Notes: generated by a model from the letters alone, not told the origin. A stretch of DNA of 64,000 nucleotides from Neobacillus mesonae (GCA_023715865.1 JAMBOW010000001.1:992001-1056000), one strand, 5' to 3'; positions 53,603-62,797 are shown, numbered from the stretch's first letter. Program-made: numbers and translations.

Positions 53603-54472
53603 TTAATGACCTCCCTCGATTAAATACGAGAAAAACCTTTGAAGCGTCAAATTTTCAATCGTAATATCTAGCTGGCGCGCCAGCATCCTGTCATTATCAT
53701 TTAATCTTTCGAAAATGGCGGCAAGTGTTCCGTGACCATAGGACTCCTTATGTAAGACTCGCTTCCCTCCCGTAAACGTTTCCACTGCGTTTGAATTTCC
53801 GCGAATCAAAAAAGCAGCCATGCGGATCTGATTTATCTCGTCATGAAGCAGAATCGAGCCCTCATCAATGATATAAACCCGTTCTGCGATTGGTGCAATT
53901 TCGTCAATCAAATGCGTTGATAGTAGAATTGTACGAGGGTGATTGGCGTAGTCTTCGAGCAGTTCCTTGTAAAACCTTTCCCGCATCAAGACATCAAGTC
54001 CAAGCACAGGCTCGTCGAATAATGTCAATGCTGCCCGGCTGGCCAGACCGATAATGTTTCCTACGAGCTGTTCCGTACCTCTTGAGAGCTGCTTGATTTT
54101 TTTATTTGGATCAAGTTGAAACAACTCCAGCAGCTTATGAGCAAGTGTCCAGTCCCAATTAGGATGAAAATTCGCAGCAAGCTGTAAATTCTCGATCACT
54201 CGTCCTCTTCCGAATAGCTTGTTATTATCCCGAACAAAACAGAAATCCTCCGGAAGTTCTCCCTTACCCTGCCTTTTTCCTCTTACCTCAATGGTCCCGT
54301 CGTTCGCTGTGATTCCTCCTGCGATGATGTTAAGCAAGGTCGTTTTGCCAGCGCCGTTCCGTCCTAGCAATCCGTAAATGATGTTTTCCTCCAGCTGCAG
54401 ATCCAGATTACGTAATGCGTAAGTTCGACCGTATACTTTGGTTAAATGGCTACAGGTCAATGCCAAGCCCAC
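53603..54472 (-). CDS. ABC transporter ATP-binding protein (YtrB-like)
   Basis: 289 residues: Walker A LLGRNGAGKTTLLNIIAG, Q-loop CFVRDNNKLFGRGRV, Walker B ALTLFDEPVLGLDVLM, switch His TILLSTHLIDEI. The signature is unusual, QLSRGTEQLVGNIIGLA, with LSRG for LSGG as in YtrB and related ATPases. ATG 54472 starts 7 nt after the GntR stop. It forms an operon with the regulator and the membrane subunit. Confidence 0.87.
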   Translation of the reverse strand: MGLALTCSHLTKVYGRTYALRNLDLQLEENIIYGLLGRNGAGKTTLLNIIAGGITANDGTIEVRGKRQGKGELPEDFCFVRDNNKLFGRGRVIENLQLAANFHPNWDWTLAHKLLELFQLDPNKKIKQLSRGTEQLVGNIIGLASRAALTLFDEPVLGLDVLMRERFYKELLEDYANHPRTILLSTHLIDEIAPIAERVYIIDEGSILLHDEINQIRMAAFLIRGNSNAVETFTGGKRVLHKESYGHGTLAAIFERLNDNDRMLARQLDITIENLTLQRFFSYLIEGGH

Positions 54473-54479
54473 GATCTGT

Positions 54480-54848
54480 TCATTCCTTTCTCAACTGTTT
54501 AATCATGTCCATGATTTCTTCATTTGTCAGCCCAAGCTTATCGGCTTCATTCAGAAGATTCGTCAACAGTTCCTTGTAGAAACGATCTCTCCGTTTAATC
54601 TGAATCCTCTGTTTCGCGTCAGCCGCTACATACATGCCCAGCCCTCTTCTTTTGTAAAGGATACCTTCATTTACGAGCAGGCCAAACCCCTTCACTACGG
54701 TTGCCGGATTGATCTGAAACAGCTGAGAAAACTGAGCGACAGAAAGAATTTGCTCGTCTTCTTGGTAAGTTCCATTCAAAATATCATCTTCAATTATGTC
54801 TGCTACTTGTTGAAAAATCGGTTGCTTATCATCAAAAGTGACGTTCAT
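54480..54848 (-). CDS. GntR-family regulator, YtrA subfamily
   Basis: The short 122-residue GntR protein has a winged helix (PIFQQVADIIEDDILNGTYQ, VAQFSQLFQINPATVVKGFG, LYKRRGLGMYV) and only a ~45-residue helical dimerisation tail, the YtrA layout. It heads the ABC operon. Upstream lies an AGTATG-N12-CATACT dyad at 54869-54892 that should be its operator. Confidence 0.88.
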   Translation of the reverse strand: MNVTFDDKQPIFQQVADIIEDDILNGTYQEDEQILSVAQFSQLFQINPATVVKGFGLLVNEGILYKRRGLGMYVAADAKQRIQIKRRDRFYKELLTNLLNEADKLGLTNEEIMDMIKQLRKE

Positions 54849-54868
54849 AGCCTCACCATCAGCATATT

Positions 54869-54892
54869 AGTATGTTATTCGTCTAGCATACT
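54869..54892. promoter_or_regulatory. YtrA-type operator
   Basis: AGTATG (54869-54874) and CATACT (54887-54892) are inverted arms separated by 12 nt, 20-44 bp upstream of the GntR start. Confidence 0.6.
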
Positions 54893-54970
54893 GTAATTCA
54901 TGAAAAATAACTTGTCAACGATCAATTACCCGAAGAAAAAAAGTTTGAGATTTCACACAAAAACCAGTTA

Positions 54971-54999
54971 TTGACAATTTTTTGTTCACGAATTATAGT
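54971..54999 (+). promoter_or_regulatory. Strong sigma-A promoter of the MacB/FtsX-type exporter
   Basis: TTGACA at 54971-54976, 17-bp spacer, TATAGT at 54994-54999, 93 bp before the ATPase gene. No operator dyad was seen beside it. Confidence 0.75.
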
Positions 55000-55092
55000 C
55001 TACTACATGAGTAACATACCGACATACATAAGAATATATTTATCCAACAAAGGACTTCAATCTTTTAAAAAAACAGTACGGGAGATGGGCAT

Positions 55093-55797
55093 ATGAAAAC
55101 ATTCATTGAATTCAGGAATGTAACGAAAGAATACAAAATAGGCGAAGTGCCGATCAAGGCGTTAAATGGTGTTGACTTCTCTATAAGTGAGGGCGAATTC
55201 GTCGTTATTCTGGGGGCAAGCGGGGCTGGCAAAAGCACAATTTTGAATATCCTTGGCGGAATGGATACAGTAACTTCAGGTAAAGTTGTTGTCGATAATC
55301 AAGAAATTACGAGCTTCAATGAGAAAAAGCTAACAGGATATCGTGCTGAGAAGGTAGGATTTGTATTTCAATTTTATAATTTAATGCCAAATTTAAACGC
55401 CATGGAAAATGTTGAATTTGCTTCTGAAGTATGTAAAAACCATCTGGATGCTAAAGATATCTTGCGGAAAATGGGTTTAACAAAGCGTATGAAAAATTTC
55501 CCCTCTCAGCTTTCTGGAGGAGAACAACAAAGGGTGGCTATAGCTCGAGCTGTTGCCAAAAACCCTGCGCTTTTACTCTGTGATGAGCCTACCGGCGCGC
55601 TGGATTACGTGACAGGCAAGTCTGTATTGAAGGTTCTTCAGGATTTGAATAAGGATATGAATAAGAGCGTTGTCTTGGTCACACATAACTCTGCAATTGC
55701 TCCTATGGCAGATAAGATCATTACGGTGAAAAGCGGACGAATCGAAAGCGTAGCGATGAATGAACACACACAAAGCGTTGAAGGGATTGAGTGGTGA
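55093..55797 (+). CDS. ABC ATPase, LolD/MacB type
   Basis: 234 residues: Walker [20 protein letters not shown]-loop [17 protein letters not shown], signature [16 protein letters not shown], Walker [13 protein letters not shown], switch His [20 protein letters not shown] precedes ATG 55093. Its last codons overlap the permease start by 7 bp. In Firmicutes such ATPases drive FtsX-type permeases that extrude peptides or lantibiotics or act as sensors. No two-component genes are adjacent. Confidence 0.88.
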   Translation: MKTFIEFRNVTKEYKIGEVPIKALNGVDFSISEGEFVVILGASGAGKSTILNILGGMDTVTSGKVVVDNQEITSFNEKKLTGYRAEKVGFVFQFYNLMPNLNAMENVEFASEVCKNHLDAKDILRKMGLTKRMKNFPSQLSGGEQQRVAIARAVAKNPALLLCDEPTGALDYVTGKSVLKVLQDLNKDMNKSVVLVTHNSAIAPMADKIITVKSGRIESVAMNEHTQSVEGIEW

Positions 55798-58112
55798 TGA
55801 AACTATTCAAAAAATTATTAAGGGATATCAAACAATCAGTCGGTCAATTTCTGGCTATTGTTTTGATAATTACCGTAGGGGCTTTTTTCTACTCGGGACT
55901 GACCTCGTTAAGCGATAACCTTGGCACTTATACTAAGAGTTACTTCCAAGAACATAATTTAAGTGACTTAAACATCTATTACAACCAAATCTCCGAGCAG
56001 GACATTATGGAATTAAGTGCAATTGAGGGGATAAATAAAATTGAAGGACGGTTCACCGTCGATGCAACACAAGAAGATACGAGCGCCGTCTTACAGATCC
56101 ACTCGATACCTCCAAACAATAGCATCAATACACTTACGGTGATTGAGGGCAGCATTCCGCTCAGTAAAAATGAAATCTTACTGGACTCCCATTACGCCAA
56201 GGAGCACTCATACCAGATTGGAGCTCCAATCGAAATCAACGTGAACGACATGAACATAGTGTTCACCATTAGTGGTTTGGGCGAAAATGTGGAATATGCC
56301 AAAAAGAACGAAACTCAAGACCATAAAACCTCCGGATTTGCTTACCTGAATGAAGCAGCAATTCCCCAAATCGCAGGCAGCCTTTACTATAATGAGATCT
56401 TGATCCGTGCTAAAGAGGGGTACGACGTAGATCAATTAGGCCAGACCATTAAAGAACAATCCAAGGAATTATCCTATGAGAGCCAGATGAGTAAAGAGCG
56501 TTCATTTGTTTATTCTCAAGTTCAGCAGACGATCCATAATAATAAATTGATGAGCAAGGTTATCCCGCTGGTTCTTTTTATTATTGAAGCAGTTATCCTC
56601 TTCCTTATCTTGTCGCGGATCATTGATTCGCAAAGAAACCAAGTAGGAATTATGAAAGCATTAGGTATTAAAAATAGAAGCATCATGCTTCATTACATGG
56701 GTTTCCCGGTGCTTGCAGGGCTCATTGGCTCCATTCTTGGTTGTATCATTGCCGGCAGCGTATTTATCCCGTTCATTGAGACGTCGAATGCCAGATCCTA
56801 CTCGCTTCCTGGCATTGCATTCTCTTTATCGCCCTTTTCTGCAATCCCCCCCTTCCTGCTCTCGAGTACGTTCGGCATCTTGGCCTGTTACTTAAGCGGC
56901 AGAAGCATACTACAAGAACGTGCAGCTCAAGCCATGCGGCCAAAACCTCCGAAGAAAATAAAGAAGCTGCTTATCGAACGATACCCAGGAATCTGGGAAC
57001 GTATTTCCTACAGCTACAAGATCATATTGAGAAATATATTTTTAAACAAACAAAAAGCGATAGCAAGCTCCATCGGGGTTGGCGTAAGCACCGTGTTATT
57101 GATTACTGCATTCGGAACGCAAGCCTCCCTGCAAAAGGTTGCTAACCAGATCCAAGAGGTAAATACTTATGATTTAAAGGTGGATTATGCGAAAGATGCA
57201 GCTGTGGATGCGATGCTGCCCACCGGCATAAATAGCAGTTATTCATTAACCACCTTTCCTGTGAATTTCATCAAAGGTGATGAAAACGAAAACGCCACGT
57301 TAATTGTTACAGAGAAGGACAACAACCTCCTTCATTTCTTTGATGAGGATGATAATAAAATCGCTCTGGGGGACAATGGTATACTGGTACCCAAATCGTA
57401 TGCCGACCATTATCAGATTAAAGAAGGGGATAGCATTCAAATCCAATTCACGGATCTGAATTCCACTAAGAAAGCAGTTGATATGAAGGTTACGCAAATA
57501 TCTAATCAGTATTCGAAACCGTCATTCTATTGCACGATTGCTTATCTAGAAAGCTTTGGCATCGAATACCACCCAACCTCACTTCTAGTGAAAGCCAATA
57601 GCTCTGAAGAACTGACTAATGTCCGTCACTTCTTCGAACAACACAAACAAGTAGTTAAGATTGAGGACACAAATGATTTGAAAGAGTCGGCAACATATAT
57701 CCTGAGACAAAACAGTTTTCTTTTTATCATGTTTATCATCAGTGCGGTCGTTCTTTCCTTTGGAGCGATCTATTCGATATCCTCTATAAACATTTATGAA
57801 AGAAATCGCGAATTAGCCACACTAAAGGTATTAGGTTATCCTAAGCATAAAATAAACCGGCTAATATTCTTTGAAAACATCATACTCACAGCCTTTGCGG
57901 TTCTTGTTGCGTTACCGATCAGCGGATATGTATATGACCTAGTTGTCAAGGCGCTCTCGAGTACCCATCAGCAAATCCCAGATCAATTAAATCTGTTTGT
58001 TATATTGGCATCTGTTACTCTTGCATTCTTACTCACCCTTCTCTCTAACTTACTGGTTCGGAGAAAAGTGTCCCAAATCAACATGATTGAATCCTTAAAA
58101 AGTATAGAATAA
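55791..58112 (+). CDS. FtsX-like permease of the MacB-type exporter
   Basis: 773 residues. TM1 near 15-40 is followed by a ~200-residue extracellular domain and two FtsX-type four-helix blocks (NNKLMSKVIPLVLFIIEAVI, then IDSQRNQVGIMKALGIKN; and SAVVLSFGAIYSISSINIYE, then NRELATLKVLGYPKHKINRL). A second extracellular domain lies near 460-620. The duplicated layout matches MacB/YknZ-like or SalY-like exporters. It overlaps its ATPase gene and is closed by a hairpin at 58137. Substrate unknown. Confidence 0.87.
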   Translation: MVMKLFKKLLRDIKQSVGQFLAIVLIITVGAFFYSGLTSLSDNLGTYTKSYFQEHNLSDLNIYYNQISEQDIMELSAIEGINKIEGRFTVDATQEDTSAVLQIHSIPPNNSINTLTVIEGSIPLSKNEILLDSHYAKEHSYQIGAPIEINVNDMNIVFTISGLGENVEYAKKNETQDHKTSGFAYLNEAAIPQIAGSLYYNEILIRAKEGYDVDQLGQTIKEQSKELSYESQMSKERSFVYSQVQQTIHNNKLMSKVIPLVLFIIEAVILFLILSRIIDSQRNQVGIMKALGIKNRSIMLHYMGFPVLAGLIGSILGCIIAGSVFIPFIETSNARSYSLPGIAFSLSPFSAIPPFLLSSTFGILACYLSGRSILQERAAQAMRPKPPKKIKKLLIERYPGIWERISYSYKIILRNIFLNKQKAIASSIGVGVSTVLLITAFGTQASLQKVANQIQEVNTYDLKVDYAKDAAVDAMLPTGINSSYSLTTFPVNFIKGDENENATLIVTEKDNNLLHFFDEDDNKIALGDNGILVPKSYADHYQIKEGDSIQIQFTDLNSTKKAVDMKVTQISNQYSKPSFYCTIAYLESFGIEYHPTSLLVKANSSEELTNVRHFFEQHKQVVKIEDTNDLKESATYILRQNSFLFIMFIISAVVLSFGAIYSISSINIYERNRELATLKVLGYPKHKINRLIFFENIILTAFAVLVALPISGYVYDLVVKALSSTHQQIPDQLNLFVILASVTLAFLLTLLSNLLVRRKVSQINMIESLKSIE

Positions 58113-58136
58113 ATTGAAGCTATCGTTCCCGCAGCA

Positions 58137-58184
58137 TAGTAAGCTTTGACGCGTCATCATGCTGCTTCAAAGCTTACTATTAAA
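58137..58184 (+). terminator. Terminator of the FtsX-type exporter
   Basis: TAGTAAGCTTTG and CAAAGCTTACTA pair across a 19-nt loop. No strong U-tract, so termination may need other factors. Confidence 0.55.
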
Positions 58185-58210
58185 CGTCTTTCTTATATGA
58201 CAGTAGTCAA

Positions 58211-59140
58211 TTAACGAAAAGCCATTCTCAATTCTATTTTTTCTTTTACTCCTCTAAAATCGGCTTGTTGGTATATATGAAAGGCTGCTAAGTTCGTGTC
58301 GGCAACATGGAGCTGAACTGCATTAACGCCAGCTTCCGAAAAGTACTGCAGCGCTTTACTCAACAATACACGACCGATCCCATTATTTCGATATTCTGAC
58401 AAGGTAAAGATATCATCGATATAGCCTTTTTTGACTTCAGGATCGTAGTGCATCATAATCAATCCAACGATATCGGAGCTTGAATTGGTTGCTATATAGG
58501 TCTTCCACATCGGTAAAGCTTTTAAAGCGATTAAATTCTCAAGAGTCGGCATCTCCTCGGGGAAAGCCTGTTTCTCTAAACTTAGAAACAATTGCTGCTC
58601 CTCCCATGACTCTAGCTCCCACTGCTCCACATTAAAACCATGAACCTCTCTTTCGCTCTGTTCCTTCTTTTTCAGACTTTTCTCAAGCAGCCAATAGCTT
58701 TCCGTTTTATGAAAACCTTTATTCTGCACAAAATCTAGTTGGGGTTCTACAGTTCCATAATGCTGAATACACCACTCTGCCCGGCGTTGTGGGTATGCTT
58801 CTAGCAACTCATTTCCTCTTATTTCTAAAGCTTGGAATAATGCTTGATATACCTCACTTGGATTCAGAATTTCTGGAGATACATTCATATCGAAAAATAA
58901 GGTGTGTGGCATTTCGACTGGATCATCCTCAAAAGCCGGCCGTGGAATAATATGTCCATAACCAGTGATTCTGTCTCCGGAGAATGAAACCCTTATATTT
59001 TCTGGCTTTAATTCAGGATTATTAGAATAGACCCAAGTTGCCCACACTGGGAAATCAGTATACAATTCACGAGATTCACCCTCTATTTTCTGAAGATCCT
59101 GCAGCATGTTCATTTCAAATGGTTTTACATTTGCTGACAT
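58211..59140 (-). CDS. GNAT-family N-acetyltransferase
   Basis: 309 residues, about twice a single GNAT domain. The C-terminal half has the acetyl-CoA motif FTLSEYRNNGIGRVLLSKAL and then NAVQLHVADTNLAAFHIYQQ, AdFRG-type end. The N-terminal half (residues ~10-150) looks like a degenerate GNAT fold, ending near LDFVQNKGFHKTESYWLLEK. ATG 59140 is 10 nt after AGGAGG; the ATG at 59167 lies before the site. Acceptor unknown. Confidence 0.83.
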   Translation of the reverse strand: MSANVKPFEMNMLQDLQKIEGESRELYTDFPVWATWVYSNNPELKPENIRVSFSGDRITGYGHIIPRPAFEDDPVEMPHTLFFDMNVSPEILNPSEVYQALFQALEIRGNELLEAYPQRRAEWCIQHYGTVEPQLDFVQNKGFHKTESYWLLEKSLKKKEQSEREVHGFNVEQWELESWEEQQLFLSLEKQAFPEEMPTLENLIALKALPMWKTYIATNSSSDIVGLIMMHYDPEVKKGYIDDIFTLSEYRNNGIGRVLLSKALQYFSEAGVNAVQLHVADTNLAAFHIYQQADFRGVKEKIELRMAFR

Positions 59141-59345
59141 TTCAGATATTCCTCCTGTTATTGACACCTTTATCTGTCATGTTAATCACACTAACTTTTG
59201 CTGCATTGAGATCCTTGTATGTCAATTATAACAACTGCCAAGCGATATGTAGGGTAGTAAACAACTATAACGATCCTGCCCGTTGTATAATAAAAAAAAT
59301 GAAGCAGCTCCAACCGGCATATTACTTCATTACTACAACATTTAA

Positions 59346-59408
59346 TTAACGCCTCATTTCATTCCGCATTAAATACTTGGATGCTTCTGGGTTTTGTTGA
59401 TTTGTCAT
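59346..59408 (-). CDS. Possible 20-residue peptide
   Basis: ATG 59408 stands 8 nt after AAGGGAG and opens a 20-codon frame, MTNQQNPEASKYLMRNEMRR, that ends in TAA. It is very polar, without signal or membrane segment. The good ribosome site in a 600-bp gene-free stretch is the only support; no family was recognised. Confidence 0.4.
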   Translation of the reverse strand: MTNQQNPEASKYLMRNEMRR

Positions 59409-59575
59409 TAGAATCACTCCCTTATACCTTTAACTTCTCAAATTGTAACAAAACAACTATGACTCCTATAAAGAATGTTTAAGTATACATTGGATATTGC
59501 ACCCGTTAACTTAAAATTTCGAATTGCATCACATGATGCTCCCCGCCTAAACGAAAACAAATTCCGTTTTAAAGA

Positions 59576-59605
59576 TTGACAACAACCAGAATGTGCTTTT
59601 ATACT
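59576..59605 (+). promoter_or_regulatory. Promoter of the EamA permease leader
   Basis: TTGACA at 59576-59581 and TATACT at 59600-59605 with an 18-bp spacer. Transcription would begin near 59612, leaving a ~125-nt leader before ATG 59739. Confidence 0.7.
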
Positions 59606-59675
59606 GTTACCGAAACGATGATACTAAAACCTGTTAAGGATCAGTGGACTTTTCTAGAGATCGATCTCTATTTTC

Positions 59676-59716
59676 GCCACACAATGGCCAGATTGGCTGT
59701 TTGTGTGGCTTTTTTG
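59676..59716 (+). terminator. Leader terminator (attenuator) ahead of the EamA permease
   Basis: GCCACACAA pairs with TTGTGTGGC, with GCCA/TGGC inside, followed by a run of seven T. It lies between the promoter and the gene, so transcription must pass it. GTGG at 59644-59647 could pair with CCAC in the 5' arm as an anti-terminator. Confidence 0.75.
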
Positions 59717-59738
59717 TGTTCAATAAAGGAGGATTACA

Positions 59739-60647
59739 ATGAAATTATGGCATTATGCATTAATTGTTTTTTTAGGAGGCTGCTGTTATGGGGTATTGTC
59801 CACATTTGTTAAATTAGCCTATGCAGCTGGTTTCACAGTGTCGGCAGTAACTGGAGGACAGTATCTTTTTGGAGCTGTGCTTACTTGGCTTGTTTTCATA
59901 TTTACCAAAAAGAAAAAAATATCGATTCGACAAGCTTCACAGCTGCTTCTATCTGGGATCCCATTTGGATTAACAGGCATTTTCTATTATCAAGCCTTAC
60001 AAACCCTAAACGCTTCGTTGGCTATTGTTTTACTGTTTCAATTTGTTTGGATCGGAGCTCTGTTGGAATGGTTGTTTCATAAGAAAAAGCCAACAAAGAA
60101 TAAACTGATTTCTATTGCCTTACTTCTAGTCGGTTCCATTTTGGCTGCCAATATACTGTTTCAGGAAAGCATGATGCTGTCATTGGAGGGATGCCTTTGG
60201 GGATTGCTTGCTGCCATAACCTTCTCTTCATTTGTTTTTTTGAGCGGTTCTGTTGGAAAATCAACGCCTCCGATTCTAAAAAGCGCCCTGCTTTCGACGG
60301 GGGGATTAATTATGGTATTTATTGTGTTCCCGCCAACATTTTTATTTGATATAGAAGTAATATCGGGGTTAATTCCTTATGGATTAGCGCTGGGTATCTT
60401 CGGGGTTGTCCTTCCTCCCCTTTTGTTTTCCATTGGAATGCCGCAGGTTGGTTCGGGTTTAGGAACTATTCTAACCGCATCCGAATTGCCGGTTGTCATT
60501 ACCTTGTCCTCATTGGTGCTTGCAGAACCTATAAGTTTGCCTCAATGGATTGGAGTTATCATTATCCTTGGCGGGATTGTCAGCAGTAACATTCGATTTA
60601 AAAAACCAGACAAGAAATCTTTAGCAGTTCAGAAAACTGCTAGTTAG
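59739..60647 (+). CDS. EamA-family (DMT) permease
   Basis: 302 residues with ten predicted hydrophobic segments in two repeated EamA halves (GGCCYGVLSTFVKLAYAAGF, ASLAIVLLFQFVWIGALLEW, LGIFGVVLPPLLFSIGMPQV, LSSLVLAEPISLPQWIG). AAAGGAGG is 7 nt before ATG 59739. DMT permeases export or import amino acids, nucleosides or drugs; the substrate is not readable. A leader with an intrinsic terminator lies in front, so expression is probably conditional on an RNA-level signal. Confidence 0.86.
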   Translation: MKLWHYALIVFLGGCCYGVLSTFVKLAYAAGFTVSAVTGGQYLFGAVLTWLVFIFTKKKKISIRQASQLLLSGIPFGLTGIFYYQALQTLNASLAIVLLFQFVWIGALLEWLFHKKKPTKNKLISIALLLVGSILAANILFQESMMLSLEGCLWGLLAAITFSSFVFLSGSVGKSTPPILKSALLSTGGLIMVFIVFPPTFLFDIEVISGLIPYGLALGIFGVVLPPLLFSIGMPQVGSGLGTILTASELPVVITLSSLVLAEPISLPQWIGVIIILGGIVSSNIRFKKPDKKSLAVQKTAS

Positions 60648-60654
60648 ATTAGCA

Positions 60655-60721
60655 AAAAGCAGCCGCTCACCTTGAAACTAGACCTAATCTAAAGGTACAG
60701 TCCAAAATGAACGGCTGCTGG
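60655..60721 (-). terminator. Long hairpin between EamA and the small membrane gene
   Basis: AGCAGCCG..TCA and TGA..CGGCTGCT arms enclose ACCTT/AAGGT. On the minus strand TTTTTGC follows, so it can terminate the 60782 gene. Confidence 0.5.
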
Positions 60722-60781
60722 TATATTGGATGTGTGATATATTTGCATGCCAGACGTTAGTCTAAAATACAAATAAGGCTG

Positions 60782-61171
60782 TCATTTTTGATTTTTTAAT
60801 TCCATACCTCTAGTAAAAAACACAATCCCAATGGCTGCAAAAGTTACATAATTACTTATTTTCGTTATAACTGCTTCATCATTTTCATAGTTGATCCAGT
60901 ACAACAGTGCAAATGGCGAGATTAGCATGAATACTTTCATGACTAACATAAAAACATACTGGATTTTTTGTTTTTGTGGATTTCCTGCCTTGGCAGCTAT
61001 TGTATAACCAACTTTTGAAGATTCATAAATAGTAATAAATAATGCTATGACACTAGAATATGCCGTAATCTTTGTACTAACCTCTATCCATGGTATAAAT
61101 GAAACTATTGCAATACCTATGTATATTCCTGCAGCTAAATAAAAAAAGTTGATTTTAATTTTACTATACAA
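60782..61171 (-). CDS. Small integral membrane protein of unknown function
   Basis: The protein has 129 residues with four hydrophobic segments (FFYLAAGIYIGIAIVSFIPW, AYSSVIALFITIYESS, YVFMLVMKVFMLISPFALLY, YVTFAAIGIVFFTR) and a basic end. TTG 61171 follows AAAGGAAG. No family was recognised. It stands alone between the EamA gene and the SDR region. Confidence 0.65.
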   Translation of the reverse strand: MYSKIKINFFYLAAGIYIGIAIVSFIPWIEVSTKITAYSSVIALFITIYESSKVGYTIAAKAGNPQKQKIQYVFMLVMKVFMLISPFALLYWINYENDEAVITKISNYVTFAAIGIVFFTRGMELKNQK

Positions 61172-61379
61172 AATTATATTCTTCCTTTCATGAAAGTCAC
61201 TTCTATTAGATTTCAGTTATGAACACAACATTTTTCTACCAATTCCCCCCAATCAAACTGCGTCCATCTTATAATCAAGCTGAGTTTCAGATTGCTAACC
61301 AACTGATTTATTTCTATGTATATATTATACTATCCTGCCTGTTAACTTACCTAGAGACAAGAACTTGATCCCCATTCAA

Positions 61380-61405
61380 AAAAAGCCGCCGTATTCGCGA
61401 CTTCG
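61380..61405 (-). terminator. GCCGCC/GCGAC hairpin similar to the one at 26977
   Basis: AAAAAAAGCCGCC..ATTCGCGACTTC; on the minus strand GTCGCGAATACGGCGGC precedes TTTTTTT. It resembles a terminator, but the nearest minus-strand gene to its right is more than 1 kb away. Confidence 0.45.
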
Positions 61406-61532
61406 GTTACTTATAAACTGCTTCTCATCATCAAGATGATGCAGCTTTCAGCCCTCACTAACACCCAAAAAAAGCATCCGAATAGAATTCTATCCCCTCA
61501 GATGCATTTTTGCTTCTTCTTAGATCACCCTA

Positions 61533-61564
61533 TTGACATTCACATCAGTGTGAACGTTTATGAT
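61533..61564 (+). promoter_or_regulatory. MerR-type promoter of the SDR gene
   Basis: TTGACA at 61533-61538 and TATGAT at 61559-61564 are 20 bp apart, the stretched spacer of MerR-controlled promoters. The dyad TTCACA-tcag-TGTGAA (61539-61554) fills the spacer. The MerR gene is 62429-62797. No gene is seen in 61172-61639. Confidence 0.75.
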
Positions 61565-61639
61565 GGTCGTGTCATCTACTCAAGGATATTTTCTTATGAG
61601 TTGTGGTGCGCTCTACTATCATATAATGGAGGTATTTAC

Positions 61640-62398
61640 ATGAATCGTTATCATGGAAACAAAGCAGTTATTATTGGAGGAACCCATGGAATGGGTTTGG
61701 CTACTGCTAAAGCATTGGTTGAAGGCGGGGCTCAAGTCATTGTAACGGGCAGTAATCCCAGCAAGGTGGCAGAAGCAGCGCATGAGCTCGGTGAACGCGC
61801 GCGGGTGATTGTTTCAGATATTACATCGATGGCGCACATTTCACAATTATTCAATGTCGTTGAGGAGTTCATGGGTACGATCGATTTTCTCCATGTGAAT
61901 GCGGGTTTAGCAAAGTTAATGCCTTATCATGAAGTAACGGAAGATTCCTATGACAAAGTCTTTTCCGTGAATACAAAAGGAGCATTCTTTACCGTACAGC
62001 GTTTAACGCCGCTTCTAAATCAAGGAGGGGCCATTGTATTCACGTCCTCCGTCGCAGATGAAGGAGGATTCCACGGAATGAGCGTGTATGGAGCCTCCAA
62101 AGCGGCATTGCGTTCACTTGCATCCGGCTTTGCTACTGAGCTGCTGCCAAGAGGCATCCGAGTTAACGTAGTCAGTCCGGGTTTTATCAAGACACCAACG
62201 ATGGGTGTAACCGGATTTACGGAATCGGAGCGAATTGCATTTGAGGAGATGGGTGACCAAATCACACCTATGAAGCGTCATGGTGCGCCAGAGGAAGTGG
62301 CCAAAGCGGTATTGTTCATGGCTTTTGAAGCCACTTTTACAACAGGAGCCAGACTAACGGTCGACGGTGGACTTGGACAAGGTATACAGGCTCTATAA
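61640..62398 (+). CDS. Short-chain dehydrogenase/reductase under MerR control
   Basis: The SDR of 252 residues has motif [20 protein letters not shown], no Asp after strand 2 (VTGSNPSKV, so NADP is likely), HVNAG, catalytic [16 protein letters not shown] and [15 protein letters not shown] 61640 lies 6-8 nt after GGAGG; a frame start at 61436 has no ribosome site. Its promoter has the geometry of a MerR-activated one, and a MerR gene is convergent downstream. Substrate and inducer unknown. Confidence 0.87.
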   Translation: MNRYHGNKAVIIGGTHGMGLATAKALVEGGAQVIVTGSNPSKVAEAAHELGERARVIVSDITSMAHISQLFNVVEEFMGTIDFLHVNAGLAKLMPYHEVTEDSYDKVFSVNTKGAFFTVQRLTPLLNQGGAIVFTSSVADEGGFHGMSVYGASKAALRSLASGFATELLPRGIRVNVVSPGFIKTPTMGVTGFTESERIAFEEMGDQITPMKRHGAPEEVAKAVLFMAFEATFTTGARLTVDGGLGQGIQAL

Positions 62399-62404
62399 TA
62401 TGAA

Positions 62405-62453
62405 AGAAGCGTATCCTCAGCACTGATGCTAAGAGGATACGCTTTTTTTATTG
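62405..62453 (+). terminator. Terminator between SDR and MerR genes
   Basis: AAGCGTATCCTC / GAGGATACGCTT stem followed by TTTTTT. Confidence 0.88.
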
Positions 62454-62797
62454 TTGGTCAAGGCAATTTGTCTCTCTAAACGTTTCTTCAATTCCTCTAA
62501 AGCGTCGATTTGATGTTTTACCGTGTTCAGCTTTTCTTTATACAGGGAAAGCATTTCTTCGCAATACTCATACTCGTCCGGCTCGGCTACTTCTTCTCTG
62601 AACAAAGCTTGAATCTCATCAGCGGTTAGACCCAGTTTTAGATAGAGCTTGATTGCTTTAATTCGAGGGATGGCAGATTCATCAAACTCCCTGTAGTTAT
62701 TCTCTAGCCGATATGCTTGAAGCAGCCCCTTCTCCTCATAGTGTCTTATCGATCTGCTGCTTATATTGGTTAAACGTGATAACGTACTGATCTTCAC
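62429..62797 (-). CDS. MerR-family transcriptional regulator
   Basis: 122 residues: HTH_1/MerR domain (STLSRLTNISSRSIRHYEEK, NNYREFDESAIPRIKAIKLY) with a C-terminal coiled coil (LSLYKEKLNTVKHQIDALEE). Two cysteines near residue 80 (EYCEEM) could be redox or metal related but no CxxC pair is present. GGAGGCTGAACGAAGTG-type site precedes ATG 62797. Its presumed target is the convergent SDR, through the promoter at 61533. Confidence 0.86.
   Translation of the reverse strand: MKISTLSRLTNISSRSIRHYEEKGLLQAYRLENNYREFDESAIPRIKAIKLYLKLGLTADEIQALFREEVAEPDEYEYCEEMLSLYKEKLNTVKHQIDALEELKKRLERQIALTNNKKSVSS

Noticed and set aside
59620..59829. Leader-peptide frame from ATG 59620 overlapping the EamA start
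   Set aside because: No ribosome site and no run of regulatory codons; kept only as part of the attenuator region.
61436..61639. Upstream extension of the SDR frame
   Set aside because: It would read through the MerR-type promoter and lacks a ribosome site, whereas ATG 61640 has GGAGG.
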